Assembly (NCBI RefSeq): GCF_000743355.1
Contig: NZ_JQEI01000017.1
Location: 1 to 40,249, forward strand
Direction: 5' to 3'
DNA: 40,249 nucleotides
From: Serratia sp. Ag1
GTDB taxonomy: Bacteria; Pseudomonadota; Gammaproteobacteria; Enterobacterales; Enterobacteriaceae
Shown here: one piece after another, positions 31,465-39,613 of the stretch
How the letters are laid out: each line of letters opens with the position of its first letter
How positions within the stretch are numbered: the stretch's first letter is position 1
Translations under genes and position numbers: made by a program
The notes under the pieces: model-generated
Seen by the model: the letters and a program-made list of their open reading frames with translations, nothing else
Told to the model about the DNA's origin: nothing
Database searches by the model: none

Positions 31465-32296
31465 TGACGCTTTATCCATGATGTTTGGTCTGCCCCCGGA
31501 GCGGGTGATTGGCTACCTGAAGGCCAAGGGGTTCGCCATCTCCTGGGACTGGGAGGAGGTGTGGCAGGAAGCCCATGCCCAGGCGTTCACCGTGGCCAAG
31601 CTGACCCGGCTCGATGTGCTGGAAGATGTGCGCCGCGCCCTGGAGCAGGCAGTGGTGGAAGGCAAAACCGGGCAGTGGTTCAAAAAAACGCTGACGCCGG
31701 TACTGCAGGCCAAGGGATGGTGGGGGGAAGTCGAGGCCACCGACCCGAACACCGGGGAAACCGTCACCGTCCAGCAGGGCAGTCCGTGGCGGCTGGACAC
31801 GATTTTTCGCACCAACATGGCCACGCTCTACAGCGCAGGCCGTTGGGCGGAGATGACCGAAAACGCCGCAGACCGGCCCTACTGGATGTATGTGGCCATC
31901 CGTGACAGCCACACCCGCAAGAGCCACCTGGCGCTGCATGGTCTGGTGTTCCCCTCGGACGATCCCTTTTGGCGGGCGTTCTACCCGCCGAATGGCTGGC
32001 GTTGCCGCTGCAGCGTGATCGCCCTGTCGGCAGCGGACGTTCGTGAGCGCGGCTTGCGTGTCGGGCAGTCCGGGGAGGCGTTGGGCTGGTCGCTAAAATT
32101 GGTCTCGGAGAAAACCGGCGAGCTGCAGCCCGTGGCGCAGTACCGGGTGCGCGATGCGGTGCGCAACAGCGAGATTATCGTCAGCCCGGATGTGGGCTGG
32201 TCATACAACCCCGGCGAAGGGTATCGCCCCGACCTGGCCAGATACCAGGGCAAACTGGCCGGATTGGCACAACGTGAGTTGGGAGAGAGACCATGA
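31448..32296 (+). CDS. Mu F-like minor head protein (gp30)
   Basis: 282 aa. The carboxy-terminal half shows the Mu F/SPP1 gp7 domain, complete here: RLDTIFRTNMATLYSAGRW, DSHTRKSHLALHGLVFPSDD, then FYPPNGWRCRCSVIALSA with the conserved Cys pair. Involved in head assembly at the portal. It is intact, unlike its counterpart in prophage 1. Confidence 0.9.
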   Translation: MPTLSNDALSMMFGLPPERVIGYLKAKGFAISWDWEEVWQEAHAQAFTVAKLTRLDVLEDVRRALEQAVVEGKTGQWFKKTLTPVLQAKGWWGEVEATDPNTGETVTVQQGSPWRLDTIFRTNMATLYSAGRWAEMTENAADRPYWMYVAIRDSHTRKSHLALHGLVFPSDDPFWRAFYPPNGWRCRCSVIALSAADVRERGLRVGQSGEALGWSLKLVSEKTGELQPVAQYRVRDAVRNSEIIVSPDVGWSYNPGEGYRPDLARYQGKLAGLAQRELGERP

Positions 32297-32745
32297 AAGA
32301 ACTGATGACCGTGACGGTCAACGACAAGGCACTCCGCCAGGCGCTGAAATCCGTGGATGCGGCACTGGCGGACATGACGCCACTGATGCGCCGCCTGGCT
32401 GAAACCCTCAAGACGGAAACCGACTTCAACTTTGAGGATGAGGGTCACCCCGCCTGGGAGCCGTCTGTGGCCGCACTGGCCCGAAGTGGCATGACGCTGT
32501 CAAAAAGCGGGTTGCTGCGCCGCAGTATCACCACGGCCTATGACAGCAGCAGCGCGGGGGTGGGTACCAACGTTGACTATGCTCGCATTCACCAGTTAGG
32601 TGGCAAGGCAGGCCGTAACCTTGCCGTCACGTTGCCCGAACGTCCCTATCTGCCCGTGGATGCTGACGGTAACCTGCAGGCGCGGGTGGAGCAGAAGCTG
32701 TTAGACCAGACTCTGTCCTACCTCACTGAGGTGACCCGGCGCTGA
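32293..32745 (+). CDS. Virion morphogenesis protein (Mu G-like, gp31)
   Basis: 150 aa of the phage_tail_S/virion morphogenesis family: LMRRLAETLKTETDFNFEDE, GMTLSKSGLLRRSI, VGTNVDYARIHQLGGKAG and LPERPYLPVD. In Mu the G protein acts in tail completion or head-tail joining. ATGA overlap with the F-like gene. Last gene before a terminator. Confidence 0.88.
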   Translation: MKELMTVTVNDKALRQALKSVDAALADMTPLMRRLAETLKTETDFNFEDEGHPAWEPSVAALARSGMTLSKSGLLRRSITTAYDSSSAGVGTNVDYARIHQLGGKAGRNLAVTLPERPYLPVDADGNLQARVEQKLLDQTLSYLTEVTRR

Positions 32746-32763
32746 CAGACGCACGGCGGCGTC

Positions 32764-32796
32764 AAGGGGCGTTGGTGATACAACGACGCCCCTTTT
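32764..32796 (+). terminator. Terminator within the late region
   Basis: Stem AAGGGGCGT / ACGCCCCTT with an inner CGTTG/CAACG option, followed by a short T-run (TTTT), 19 bp after the G-like gene. It separates the packaging block from the protease/capsid block, which has its own promoter at 32914. Confidence 0.75.
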
Positions 32797-32913
32797 CCCG
32801 TTCAACGCCTTTATAAAGCTTTACAGGGGCGTTGTTTTCCCTTCTGACCACCGATGATCCGACATTATGTTGACCGGGTGTCGAAGTGTGCCTGAAATCG
32901 CCCCCGCACATTA

Positions 32914-32956
32914 CTAAACCCGTTTAAAAGTCTTGCCCCCGCCCAGGCGACATACT
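32914..32956 (+). promoter_or_regulatory. Late promoter 2 (protease/capsid block)
   Basis: CTAAACCCGTTTAAAA (32914-32929), 21 nt, then CATACT (32951-32956), 26 bp before the protease ATG. The 10-mer GCGACATACT is identical in late promoter 3. The position matches the Mu PI promoter upstream of gene I. Confidence 0.65.
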
Positions 32957-32982
32957 GCCCCCTGAACTTCCACGGGGGACAC

Positions 32983-34089
32983 ATGAACCTACTTCATATC
33001 TTCAAGGCCGGTACGCATACCGATATGCATGGCCAAAAGCTGCAGTTTAGCGATGCCGATATCCAGGCGATGGCGGCAGCGTATGATCCGGCGCTGCACG
33101 AAGCCCCGATTGTGGTCGGCCACCCGAAAACCGACGACCCGGCTTACGGCTGGGTAAAAAGCCTGGCGGCCACCGGCAAGGACATGCTGGCCGAGCCGCA
33201 TCAGGTTGACCCGGCGTTTAAAGAACTGGTCGATAACCATCGCTTCAAAAAAATCTCTGCCGCCTTTTACGCCCCGGACTCACCGGGCAACCCTGTTCCC
33301 GGCGTCTACTACCTGCGCCATGTGGGTTTTCTGGGTGCCCAGCCGCCCGCCGTCAAGGGCCTCAAGTCTGCCGAGTTCGGTGAGGCCAATGAAGGGGTGG
33401 TGGAGTTTGCCGACTGGGGATTCACCACCAGTGCCACCCTGTTCTCGCGCCTGCGTGACTTCATGATTGAACAATTCGGCCTGGAGAAGGCTGATGAGGC
33501 GTTGCCACCCTGGCAACTGGAGGCGCTGCGTGAAGCGGCCAATCCCCCAGGGAAACCCCACCCCGCATTTTCTGACCCCGCTGCTCCGGCAGCACCAACT
33601 GAAACCCCCACGGAGGAAACACCTGTGGATGAAGAAGAAAAACTGCGCCTTCAGCAGGAGAACGCAGACCTGAAACGTCAGCTTGACGAGCGCAAGCAGG
33701 CCGAGTTGAACACCAAACTGGCGGCGACGCACGACGCCAACGTGGCGTTTGCCGACACGCTTATCACAGAGGCCCGTCTGGCCCCTGCCGGTAAGTCGGT
33801 GATCGTCGCGCTGCTGGATGCAGTCAGCTAGGGTGACAAGCCGGTGGAGTTTGCCGAAGGCACCACCACCCAACCGCTGGCCGACGCCTTCAAGTCCCTG
33901 TTGCAGAGTGCGTCACCGGTCGTGGAGTTCAGTGAAGTGGCCACCGGTGAGCGTCGCCGCAAATCGAGCGACGGTTCGGTGGAGTTCGCCGACGCCGACC
34001 CTGACCAACTGGCCCTGCACCAAAAGGCGCTCACCCTGAGCAAGTCCGAAAACATCAGCTACGAAGCAGCCGTCAAACGCTGTCTGTAA
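32983..34089 (+). pseudogene. Protease/scaffold gene (Mu I/Z-like) with an in-frame amber codon
   Basis: The full frame would give 368 aa. Residues 1-150 are a Mu I-type prohead protease (IVVGHPKTDDPAYGWVKSL, FKKISAAFYAPDS). An acidic coiled coil (about 205-245) and a carboxy-terminal capsid-binding part follow. TAG at 33829-33831 interrupts the frame; GDKPVEFAEG and the rest continue in the same frame to 34089, so CAG to TAG is the likely change. An internal GTG at 33625 with CGGAGGA upstream would make a Z-like scaffold, as in Mu, and the amber would truncate it too. Head assembly should fail without suppression. Confidence 0.85.
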
Positions 34090-34098
34090 GGAGAGTCC

Positions 34099-35037
34099 AT
34101 GTCAGATTATTTACGCGGTAAACGGGTCGTTGACCCGGTATTGACCACCGTCGCCCGTGGCTATCGCAACGCTGCGTTTATCGGTGAGCGCCTGTTCCCG
34201 GTGGTCGAGATGGAGAAGGAAGGCGCGAAGGTGCCGACCTTTGGTAAGGGTGTGTTTGCGGTGTATGAGACCATCCGTGCGCCGGGGGCGGATAGCAACG
34301 TGATGATCCGCGAGAAGACCGGGGCCATGGACATCGTGCTGGACGAGCACGACCTGGCCGCCCCCGTGGACTACCGCGAAGAAGCCGAGTCGATGTTCAA
34401 CGAAGAGGCCAAGGCGGCTCGTCGTTCGACCAGCGGTATCCAACTGCGTCGCGAGGTGTTTGCCGCCACCCTGGCGCAGGACACCAAGATTTACGCGTCC
34501 AACGCGGTGAAAAAGCTGACGTCAACCACGGCCTGGGGAGCGGCCAACAGCAACCCGATCAAGGATGTTGAGGCGGGGATGGATGTGGTGCGGGGCAATA
34601 TTGGCTTGCGCCCGAACCTCATCACCATGGGGGCCAGCGTGTTCTCGCTGCTGAAATTCCACCCGGCCATTCAGGCGGCGATTGGGGCCAATGAACGCAA
34701 GCGCATCACGATTGAAATCCTGAAAGACCTGTTCCAGGTGCAGGACGTGGTGGTGGGTGAATCCCTGGCGCAAAGCAAGGACGGTAAAAGCACCAGTGAT
34801 TTGTGGCAGGACAACCTGATGTTGCATTACGTCAGTGGCCCACAGAGCGAAACGGACAGCGCCGACGAGAACGAGCCGTCCTTTGGCTACACCTTCCGCC
34901 GCAAGGGGATGCCGGTCATTGACAAGTACTCCAGCGCCGGGGGCAAGGTCAGCAACGTGCGCTTCACCGACATCTACAAGGTGGCGGTGGTGGGCAGCGA
35001 TGCCGGGTACATCATCACCAACATTAAAGGGGCCTGA
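34099..35037 (+). CDS. Major capsid protein (BcepMu-type)
   Basis: 312 aa. HK97-fold-like capsid subunit, judged from position after protease/scaffold and stretches such as VVDPVLTTVARGYRNAAFIG, GERLFPVVEM, DVEAGMDVVRGNIGLRPN and SLLKFHPAIQAAIG. It is preceded by AAGGAGA and follows the scaffold stop by 9 bp. Intact. Confidence 0.88.
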   Translation: MSDYLRGKRVVDPVLTTVARGYRNAAFIGERLFPVVEMEKEGAKVPTFGKGVFAVYETIRAPGADSNVMIREKTGAMDIVLDEHDLAAPVDYREEAESMFNEEAKAARRSTSGIQLRREVFAATLAQDTKIYASNAVKKLTSTTAWGAANSNPIKDVEAGMDVVRGNIGLRPNLITMGASVFSLLKFHPAIQAAIGANERKRITIEILKDLFQVQDVVVGESLAQSKDGKSTSDLWQDNLMLHYVSGPQSETDSADENEPSFGYTFRRKGMPVIDKYSSAGGKVSNVRFTDIYKVAVVGSDAGYIITNIKGA

Positions 35038-35039
35038 TC

Positions 35040-35375
35040 ATGGTGACTCAGCAAGTGATTTTGACCACTACCCTGGTGGCTGCTGCGGCACTGACCCAGC
35101 AGCGCCTGGTGGGCGGTGACGGTAAACCCTGCGCGGCGGGCTTACCGGCGCTCGGGGTAGCCGAGGTGGACGCGCAACCGGGTGACGCGGTGCCCATCAA
35201 TGTCCTGGGCATCCTCGTTGTCGAGGCAGGGGCCGCACTGACCGCCGGGCAGAGCGTGCAGTCTGACGGCAATGGGTGTGCCATTCCCCTGGTGACCGGT
35301 AAATCCCCGGTGGGAATGGCACTGGATGCCGCCGCTGCGGCCGGTGACCTGGTGCGCCTTCTGCGAGGTGTGTGA
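35040..35375 (+). CDS. DUF2190-like capsid decoration protein
   Basis: 111 aa rich in Ala/Gly/Val and beta strands (ALGVAEVDAQPGDAVPINVL, KSPVGMALDAAAAAGDLVRL). The pattern fits DUF2190 / RecA-like capsid-stabilising proteins next to the major capsid gene. Directly follows the capsid gene. Confidence 0.72.
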   Translation: MVTQQVILTTTLVAAAALTQQRLVGGDGKPCAAGLPALGVAEVDAQPGDAVPINVLGILVVEAGAALTAGQSVQSDGNGCAIPLVTGKSPVGMALDAAAAAGDLVRLLRGV

Positions 35376-35836
35376 TGCCGTACTGTACGCCCGGTGATAT
35401 TGAGCGGCTGATCCAGCGCCGCACGCTGATTGAACTCACCAATGACCTGTCGGACATGGCGCTTGATAAGCCGTTGCCGGACACGGTCAATGTGGAGGTG
35501 GTCGAGGAAGCGATCCGTTATGCCGACGAACTGATTGATGCCTATCTGCGGGCACGGTACCCGCTGCCGCTGGCGAATACGCCCACGGTGGTCAAGGATT
35601 TTGCCGTGAACCTGGTCTGCCATCGGTTGTACCAGCGTCGCCCGGATCAGGACTTGCCGGAGGTCATCAAGGATGCGTACAAGGCCACGGAGAAAGCGCT
35701 GATTGCCGTGCGGTCAGGCACCTTGACGCTGGGCGTACAGGAAACCCAGGCCGACCAACCCGAATCCGGCGAGTTCCGGGTTCGGGGGCGTCGTCGCCGT
35801 TTTGGCGGCCCGGATGGGCTGCTGGAGAAATACTGA
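35375..35836 (+). CDS. DUF1320 / Mu gp36-like protein
   Basis: 153 aa. Typical start MPYCTPGDIERLIQRRTLIEL, then EEAIRYADELIDAYLRARYPLP, FAVNLVCHRLYQRR and a terminal FGGPDGLLEKY. DUF1320 proteins act at the head-tail connector. ATG 35375 overlaps the previous stop (TGATG). Confidence 0.9.
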   Translation: MPYCTPGDIERLIQRRTLIELTNDLSDMALDKPLPDTVNVEVVEEAIRYADELIDAYLRARYPLPLANTPTVVKDFAVNLVCHRLYQRRPDQDLPEVIKDAYKATEKALIAVRSGTLTLGVQETQADQPESGEFRVRGRRRRFGGPDGLLEKY

Positions 35837-36303
35837 TGAATACCCGCAGCGTTATCGAAGCCACCGTAGAGCGGTTGCGCCGGAAGTTACCGGCGCTGCA
35901 CAGCGACTTTTTCCCGGAGAACCCCGACGCTTTTCGCCTGACGCATTCCTTGGGCGCACTGCTGGTCAGTTATGGCAGCTCCGATTACGGCAATCAGCAG
36001 GATATCGGCGCAGTGCTTCAGCCCCAAACCGTCAAGTTCACCGTCACCGTGGTGGTGCGTCAACTCAACGGTAAGGGAGGTGCTGTCGATATCCTGGATT
36101 ATGTCCGCCAGGCACTGGGGGGCTGGACGCCCCCGAACTGCCGTCGCCGGGTGTGGCTTATCCATGACCGGTTTCTGGGCCAGGTGAACGGGGTGTGGCA
36201 GTACGTGCTGACGTTTGCCACGGAGACCGTGTTTATCCAGGACGTCGAGCCGAACGACTTACCGCTCCTGACCGAAGTGAACTACGAGGAAAGCGAATCA
36301 TGA
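35836..36303 (+). CDS. DUF1834 / Mu gp37-like tail completion protein
   Basis: 155 aa. GALLVSYGSSDYGNQQDIGA, VKFTVTVVVRQLNGKGGAVD and FATETVFIQDVEPNDLPLL fit the Gp37/DUF1834 family, thought to be a tail terminator. One-base and ATGA overlaps on both sides. Confidence 0.87.
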   Translation: MNTRSVIEATVERLRRKLPALHSDFFPENPDAFRLTHSLGALLVSYGSSDYGNQQDIGAVLQPQTVKFTVTVVVRQLNGKGGAVDILDYVRQALGGWTPPNCRRRVWLIHDRFLGQVNGVWQYVLTFATETVFIQDVEPNDLPLLTEVNYEESES

Positions 36304-36503
36304 ATTATCTCTATTGCGGCCCGGCCAGCGGTGTGACGCTGGCGGACGGGGCCGAGGTGTTGCTCTGGCCAGGCAAGGCGGTTGCGTTGCCGGAAGACCA
36401 TGAGTATGTGAAAACCCTGGTGGCGCTGGACTATCTCAAGCCGTTGCCGGACTCCTTTGCAACCGCAGCTACCGGCACGACGGGGGTGAACGATGGCCGC
36501 TAA
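36300..36503 (+). CDS. Small Mu gp38 / DUF2635-like protein
   Basis: 67 aa from ATG 36300 (ATGA overlap). MNYLYCGPASGVTLADGAEV and ALPEDHEYVKTLVALDYLKP match in size and position the short protein between gp37 and the sheath in Mu-like phages. Its function is not known. Confidence 0.7.
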   Translation: MNYLYCGPASGVTLADGAEVLLWPGKAVALPEDHEYVKTLVALDYLKPLPDSFATAATGTTGVNDGR

Positions 36504-37983
36504 CTATCTGCATGGTGCTGAGACCATCGAAGTCGAGCGCGGTGCCCGCCCGGTGAAGGCCGTGAAGTCGGCGGTGATTGGCCTGATTGGCACCGCGCCC
36601 ATTGGGTCGGTCAATACCGTTACCTTGTGCTTGTCAGAGAAAGATGCGGCGCAGTTCGGTAGCCAACTGCCTGGCTTTACCATCCCCCAGGCGCTGGACG
36701 CGATTTATGACCACGGGGCGGGTACCGTGGTGGTGATCAACGTGCTCGACCCGGCGATACACAAAACCAGCGTGCCCACGGAAAGCGTCACGTTTGACAA
36801 GGCCACGGGGCGTGCGCGGCTGGCGTTCGGTGCCCTGTTCAATGGGGCAGCAACCTATGGGGATGCCAGTGCGTTGGCTCGCTCGTTTGGGAAAATCCTC
36901 ACGATCACGCTGACCGGGACAGGCAACACGCATTACGACAAGGATGTTGACTACCGCATCGATGAGGCTACTGGCGAACTGGTGCGCCTGGGGGGCGGGA
37001 AACTGGCCCTTGGTGCAACCGTCACCGCCGCCTACACCTATGCCGACCCGAGCAAGGTCACCGCAGCGGATATCATCGGGGCAGTGAATGCGTCGGGCAA
37101 CCGCACCGGTCTCAAACTGTTGAACGACACTTACAACCTGTTGGGCTTTCTGGCCAAAATCCTGATCGCCCCGGTGTACTGCACCCAGAAGAGCGTTTCC
37201 ACCGAGCTGATTGCCATGGCGGAGAAACTGGGGGCGATGGCCTATATTGACGCGCCGATCGGCACCACCTTCGCCCAGGTACTGGCGGGACGTGGCCCGG
37301 AGGGCACCATCAACTTCAACACCAGCTCTGACCGGGTGCGCCTGTGTTATCCGCATGTGAAAGTCTACGATGCGGCCACCAACACGGAGCGCCTGGAGCC
37401 GTTAAGTCAGCGGGCTGCAGGGCTGCGTGCCAAGGTTGACCTGGACAAAGGCTTCTGGTGGTCGTCGTCCAACCAGGAAATCATGGGGATCACAGGGGTG
37501 GAACGCTTGCTCTCTGCGATGATTGACGACCCGAGCAGCGAGGTCAATCTGCTCAACGAGCAAGGTATCACCACGGTGTTCAACAGTTACGGCACCGGCA
37601 TGCGTCTGTGGGGCAACCGTTCGGCTGCCTGGCCCACGGTGTCGCATATGCGCAACTTTGAGAACGTCCGCCGTACCGGTGACATGCTCAACGAATCCTT
37701 GCGTTACTTTAGCCAGCAGTTTATGGACAGGCCGATTGACCAGGCGCTGATTGATGCGCTGACCGAGTCGGTGAATGCCTATGGCCGCAAGCTGATTGGT
37801 GACGGGGCACTGCTGGGCTTTAGCTGCTGGTTTGATCCGGCCCGGAACGAGGAGACCGAACTGGCCGCCGGTCACCTGTTGCTGAGCTACAAATACACGC
37901 CCCCGCCCCCACTGGAGCGCCTGACGTTTGAAACCGAAATCACCTCGGAATACCTGGCCAACCTGAAGGGAGGTAAAAGCTGA
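36493..37983 (+). CDS. Contractile tail sheath protein
   Basis: 496 aa. Sheath hallmarks: AVKSAVIGLIGTAPIGSVNT near the start, DHGAGTVVVINVLDP, a central domain, GFWWSSSNQEIMGITGVERL, and a conserved carboxy-terminal domain with TVFNSYGTGMRLWGNRSAAW, followed by INVRRT-like ENVRRTGDMLNESL. It shows that the second phage is a myovirus. Overlaps the preceding gene by 11 bp. Confidence 0.93.
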   Translation: MAANYLHGAETIEVERGARPVKAVKSAVIGLIGTAPIGSVNTVTLCLSEKDAAQFGSQLPGFTIPQALDAIYDHGAGTVVVINVLDPAIHKTSVPTESVTFDKATGRARLAFGALFNGAATYGDASALARSFGKILTITLTGTGNTHYDKDVDYRIDEATGELVRLGGGKLALGATVTAAYTYADPSKVTAADIIGAVNASGNRTGLKLLNDTYNLLGFLAKILIAPVYCTQKSVSTELIAMAEKLGAMAYIDAPIGTTFAQVLAGRGPEGTINFNTSSDRVRLCYPHVKVYDAATNTERLEPLSQRAAGLRAKVDLDKGFWWSSSNQEIMGITGVERLLSAMIDDPSSEVNLLNEQGITTVFNSYGTGMRLWGNRSAAWPTVSHMRNFENVRRTGDMLNESLRYFSQQFMDRPIDQALIDALTESVNAYGRKLIGDGALLGFSCWFDPARNEETELAAGHLLLSYKYTPPPPLERLTFETEITSEYLANLKGGKS

Positions 37984-38507
37984 TGGCAGGAAAAATTGAA
38001 ATCAACCGTATCACCAACGCCAACATCTATCTGGACGGGGCCAATCTGCTGGGCCGTGCAGAAGAAATCAAGCTGCCGGATATCTCCATGACGATGCAGG
38101 AGCACAAGGCATTGGGGATGGTGGGCAAGGTGGAACTCCCGTCCGGCTTCGACAAGATGGAGGGGGAAATCAAGTGGAACAGCTTCTACCGGGATGCGAT
38201 GCTGTCTGCCGCCAACCCCTACAAGTCGCTGGCCCTGCAGTGCCGCTCCAACGTGCAGCGCTACAGTTCCCAGGGGCTGATTGATGAAATCCCGCTGGTG
38301 ACGTACCTGACCATCATGTTCAAGAAGAACCCGCTGGGCACCTTCAAGCAGCATGAGAATGCCGAGTTCTCCAGCAGCTTCACCTGCACCTACATCAAGC
38401 AGGTGATCGACGGCGAGGAACTGCTGGAGCTGGACTACCTGGCTAACATCTTCCGTGTCGGGGGTGTTGACCAGTTGGCCGATTACCGCAGTAATATTGG
38501 GGGCTGA
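37983..38507 (+). CDS. Tail tube protein
   Basis: 174 aa of the Mu gpM / P2 FII-like group: INRITNANIYLDGANLLGRA, EIKLPDISMTMQEHKALGMV, GEIKWNSFYRD, and a terminal YLANIFRVGGVDQLADYRSN. It polymerises inside the sheath. One-base overlap with the sheath gene. Confidence 0.92.
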   Translation: MAGKIEINRITNANIYLDGANLLGRAEEIKLPDISMTMQEHKALGMVGKVELPSGFDKMEGEIKWNSFYRDAMLSAANPYKSLALQCRSNVQRYSSQGLIDEIPLVTYLTIMFKKNPLGTFKQHENAEFSSSFTCTYIKQVIDGEELLELDYLANIFRVGGVDQLADYRSNIGG

Positions 38508-38509
38508 CA

Positions 38510-38791
38510 ATGACCGTTGAAATTGAGGACAAAGGCGGGAACTGCGGCTCCATCGGTATGGCTAACGGCACCTGGTTCACGCTTCTGGATATTCCCGGCG
38601 TTGACGCGTTGTTCAATACCCAAAAGACCAATGATCCGATTGATTGCACCCGCTCAAAGGCCCGGAAGTTTGCCAACCTGATCGAGGCATGGACACCGCC
38701 CGACCACTGGTTTAGCGGGTTGACTAAAGCCGAGGGCAAAGCGATGCTGATTGAGTTCCTGCGCCACTGCAAGGGCTTTCGCACTCGCTGA
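38510..38791 (+). CDS. Hypothetical protein inserted after the tube gene
   Basis: 93 aa, starts 3 bp after the tube stop. GGNCGSIGMANGTWFTLLDI, then TRSKARKFANLIEAWTPPDH and KAMLIEFLRHCKGF. This resembles small soluble phage proteins concerned with cell-level regulation rather than a tail part (tentative). It ends before a weak terminator. Confidence 0.55.
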   Translation: MTVEIEDKGGNCGSIGMANGTWFTLLDIPGVDALFNTQKTNDPIDCTRSKARKFANLIEAWTPPDHWFSGLTKAEGKAMLIEFLRHCKGFRTR

Positions 38792-38803
38792 TACCTTGCC
38801 CCC

Positions 38804-38822
38804 AAGGGGCTTAGGCCCCTTT
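38804..38822 (+). terminator. Short terminator-like hairpin after 38510 gene
   Basis: AAGGGGC-TTAG-GCCCCTT, a perfect 7-bp stem followed by only TTC after the stem. It lies directly before late promoter 3, as a terminator precedes the other two late promoters. Confidence 0.55.
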
Positions 38823-38828
38823 CATTCG

Positions 38829-38871
38829 CTAACGGCCTTTATTATCCCTCTCCGCTTTATAGCGACATACT
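38829..38871 (+). promoter_or_regulatory. Late promoter 3 (tail block)
   Basis: CTAACGGCCTTTATTA (38829-38844), 21 nt, CATACT (38866-38871), 41 bp before the tail chaperone ATG. Same dyad-gap-box layout as at 25488 and 32914; GCGACATACT is identical to promoter 2. Confidence 0.62.
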
Positions 38872-38912
38872 CCTGCTATACCTCAAGTCAGAGCGCCCAA
38901 CAGGAGCACCTC

Positions 38913-39239
38913 ATGTCACAGTCAGAAATGTGTTTTACCCTTAAATTCCCCTACAGTTGTGCCGCAGGCAATAACATCACCGAGTTGCCCTTGCGGCGTC
39001 TCAGCGTCAAAGACCTGAAAGCAGCCCGTAAAATCAGCAGTAACGCGGCTGATTGGGATGACATCCTGCTGTCCCGTGCCACCGGTATGCTGCCGGAAGA
39101 TTTCGACAATATGGATCTGGAAGACTATCTGGAGTTGCAGAAGCGATTTCAGAAAATCACAGGGATGGGTAAGGGATCAGAAGGCGCTAACCCAGGCGCA
39201 GGGGCTGCTGGCGAGGTGGTTCCAGTTCCAGCCGAGTGA
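38913..39239 (+). CDS. Tail assembly chaperone (Mu gp41-like)
   Basis: 108 aa from ATG 38913 with AGGAG seven bases upstream. FTLKFPYSCAAGNNITELPL, then RLSVKDLKAARKISSN and LPEDFDNMDLEDYLELQKRF match the Mu gp41 tail chaperone group. A fraction of ribosomes should shift near 39162-39180 to add the downstream GpE-like part, as in Mu. The product guides tape measure folding before tube assembly. Confidence 0.85.
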   Translation: MSQSEMCFTLKFPYSCAAGNNITELPLRRLSVKDLKAARKISSNAADWDDILLSRATGMLPEDFDNMDLEDYLELQKRFQKITGMGKGSEGANPGAGAAGEVVPVPAE

Positions 39240-39327
39240 GATTGACGCGCTGGAGCCGGACGAACTGGAGATGTGGCTGGCGCAGGCGGAGGAGCAAATC
39301 AAACGCGAGTACGGCGACAACGCTTGA
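39169..39327 (+). CDS. GpE-like frameshift extension of the tail chaperone (Mu gp42-like)
   Basis: In the frame shifted by -2 (or +1) relative to the chaperone, KALTQAQGLLARWFQFQPSE and IDALEPDELEMWLAQAEEQI form a GpE/gp42-type helical domain without its own credible start. It is therefore expected only as the end of a fusion product made by frameshifting, the arrangement conserved in tail chaperones; Mu is known to use a -2 shift. Confidence 0.7.
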   Translation, partial: VRDQKALTQAQGLLARWFQFQPSEIDALEPDELEMWLAQAEEQIKREYGDNA

Positions 39328-39568
39328 CCAGGGCCACCACGCCCAGCACGACGGCGGCGAGTAGCCACAGGGCGGGCTGCAGTACTGCAGCGGCCAGGGC
39401 CATCACCAGACTCAGCAGTACCGCCCCCCCGCCAATCATCAGCACCCACACCAACCCATCCGAGCTGGTTGTCACCGTGTAGATAACCAGCTTGGTCAGC
39501 AGGTACAGGTAACCACCGACAAACAGCGTGACGGCAAGGGCCTTGAGCGTGTTCAGTGTGGTTTCCAT
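39299..39568 (-). CDS. Antisense small membrane protein (moron-like)
   Basis: 89 aa from ATG 39568 with AAGGAAGG upstream; longer readings lack a ribosome-binding site. Three hydrophobic segments (ALAVTLFVGGYLYLLTKLVI; LVWVLMIGGGAVLLSLVMAL; LQPALWLLAAVVLGVVAL) and a basic tail. It is the only minus-strand gene in the late block, overlapping the end of the GpE-like frame by 29 bp. Possibly expressed in the lysogen. Confidence 0.65.
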   Translation of the reverse strand: METTLNTLKALAVTLFVGGYLYLLTKLVIYTVTTSSDGLVWVLMIGGGAVLLSLVMALAAAVLQPALWLLAAVVLGVVALVKRCRRTRV

Positions 39569-39613
39569 CTTGCCTTCCTTTATATAGGCATCAGTGTGAA
39601 GAGAGTGTAAATC

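Noticed and set aside
30460-31479. 339-codon minus-strand open frame
   Set aside because: It lies opposite the intact portal gene, has no ribosome-binding site and an unnatural composition; a shadow of high-GC coding DNA.
36634-37356. 240-codon minus-strand frame
   Set aside because: Opposite the sheath gene, which has clear family motifs; no ribosome-binding site.
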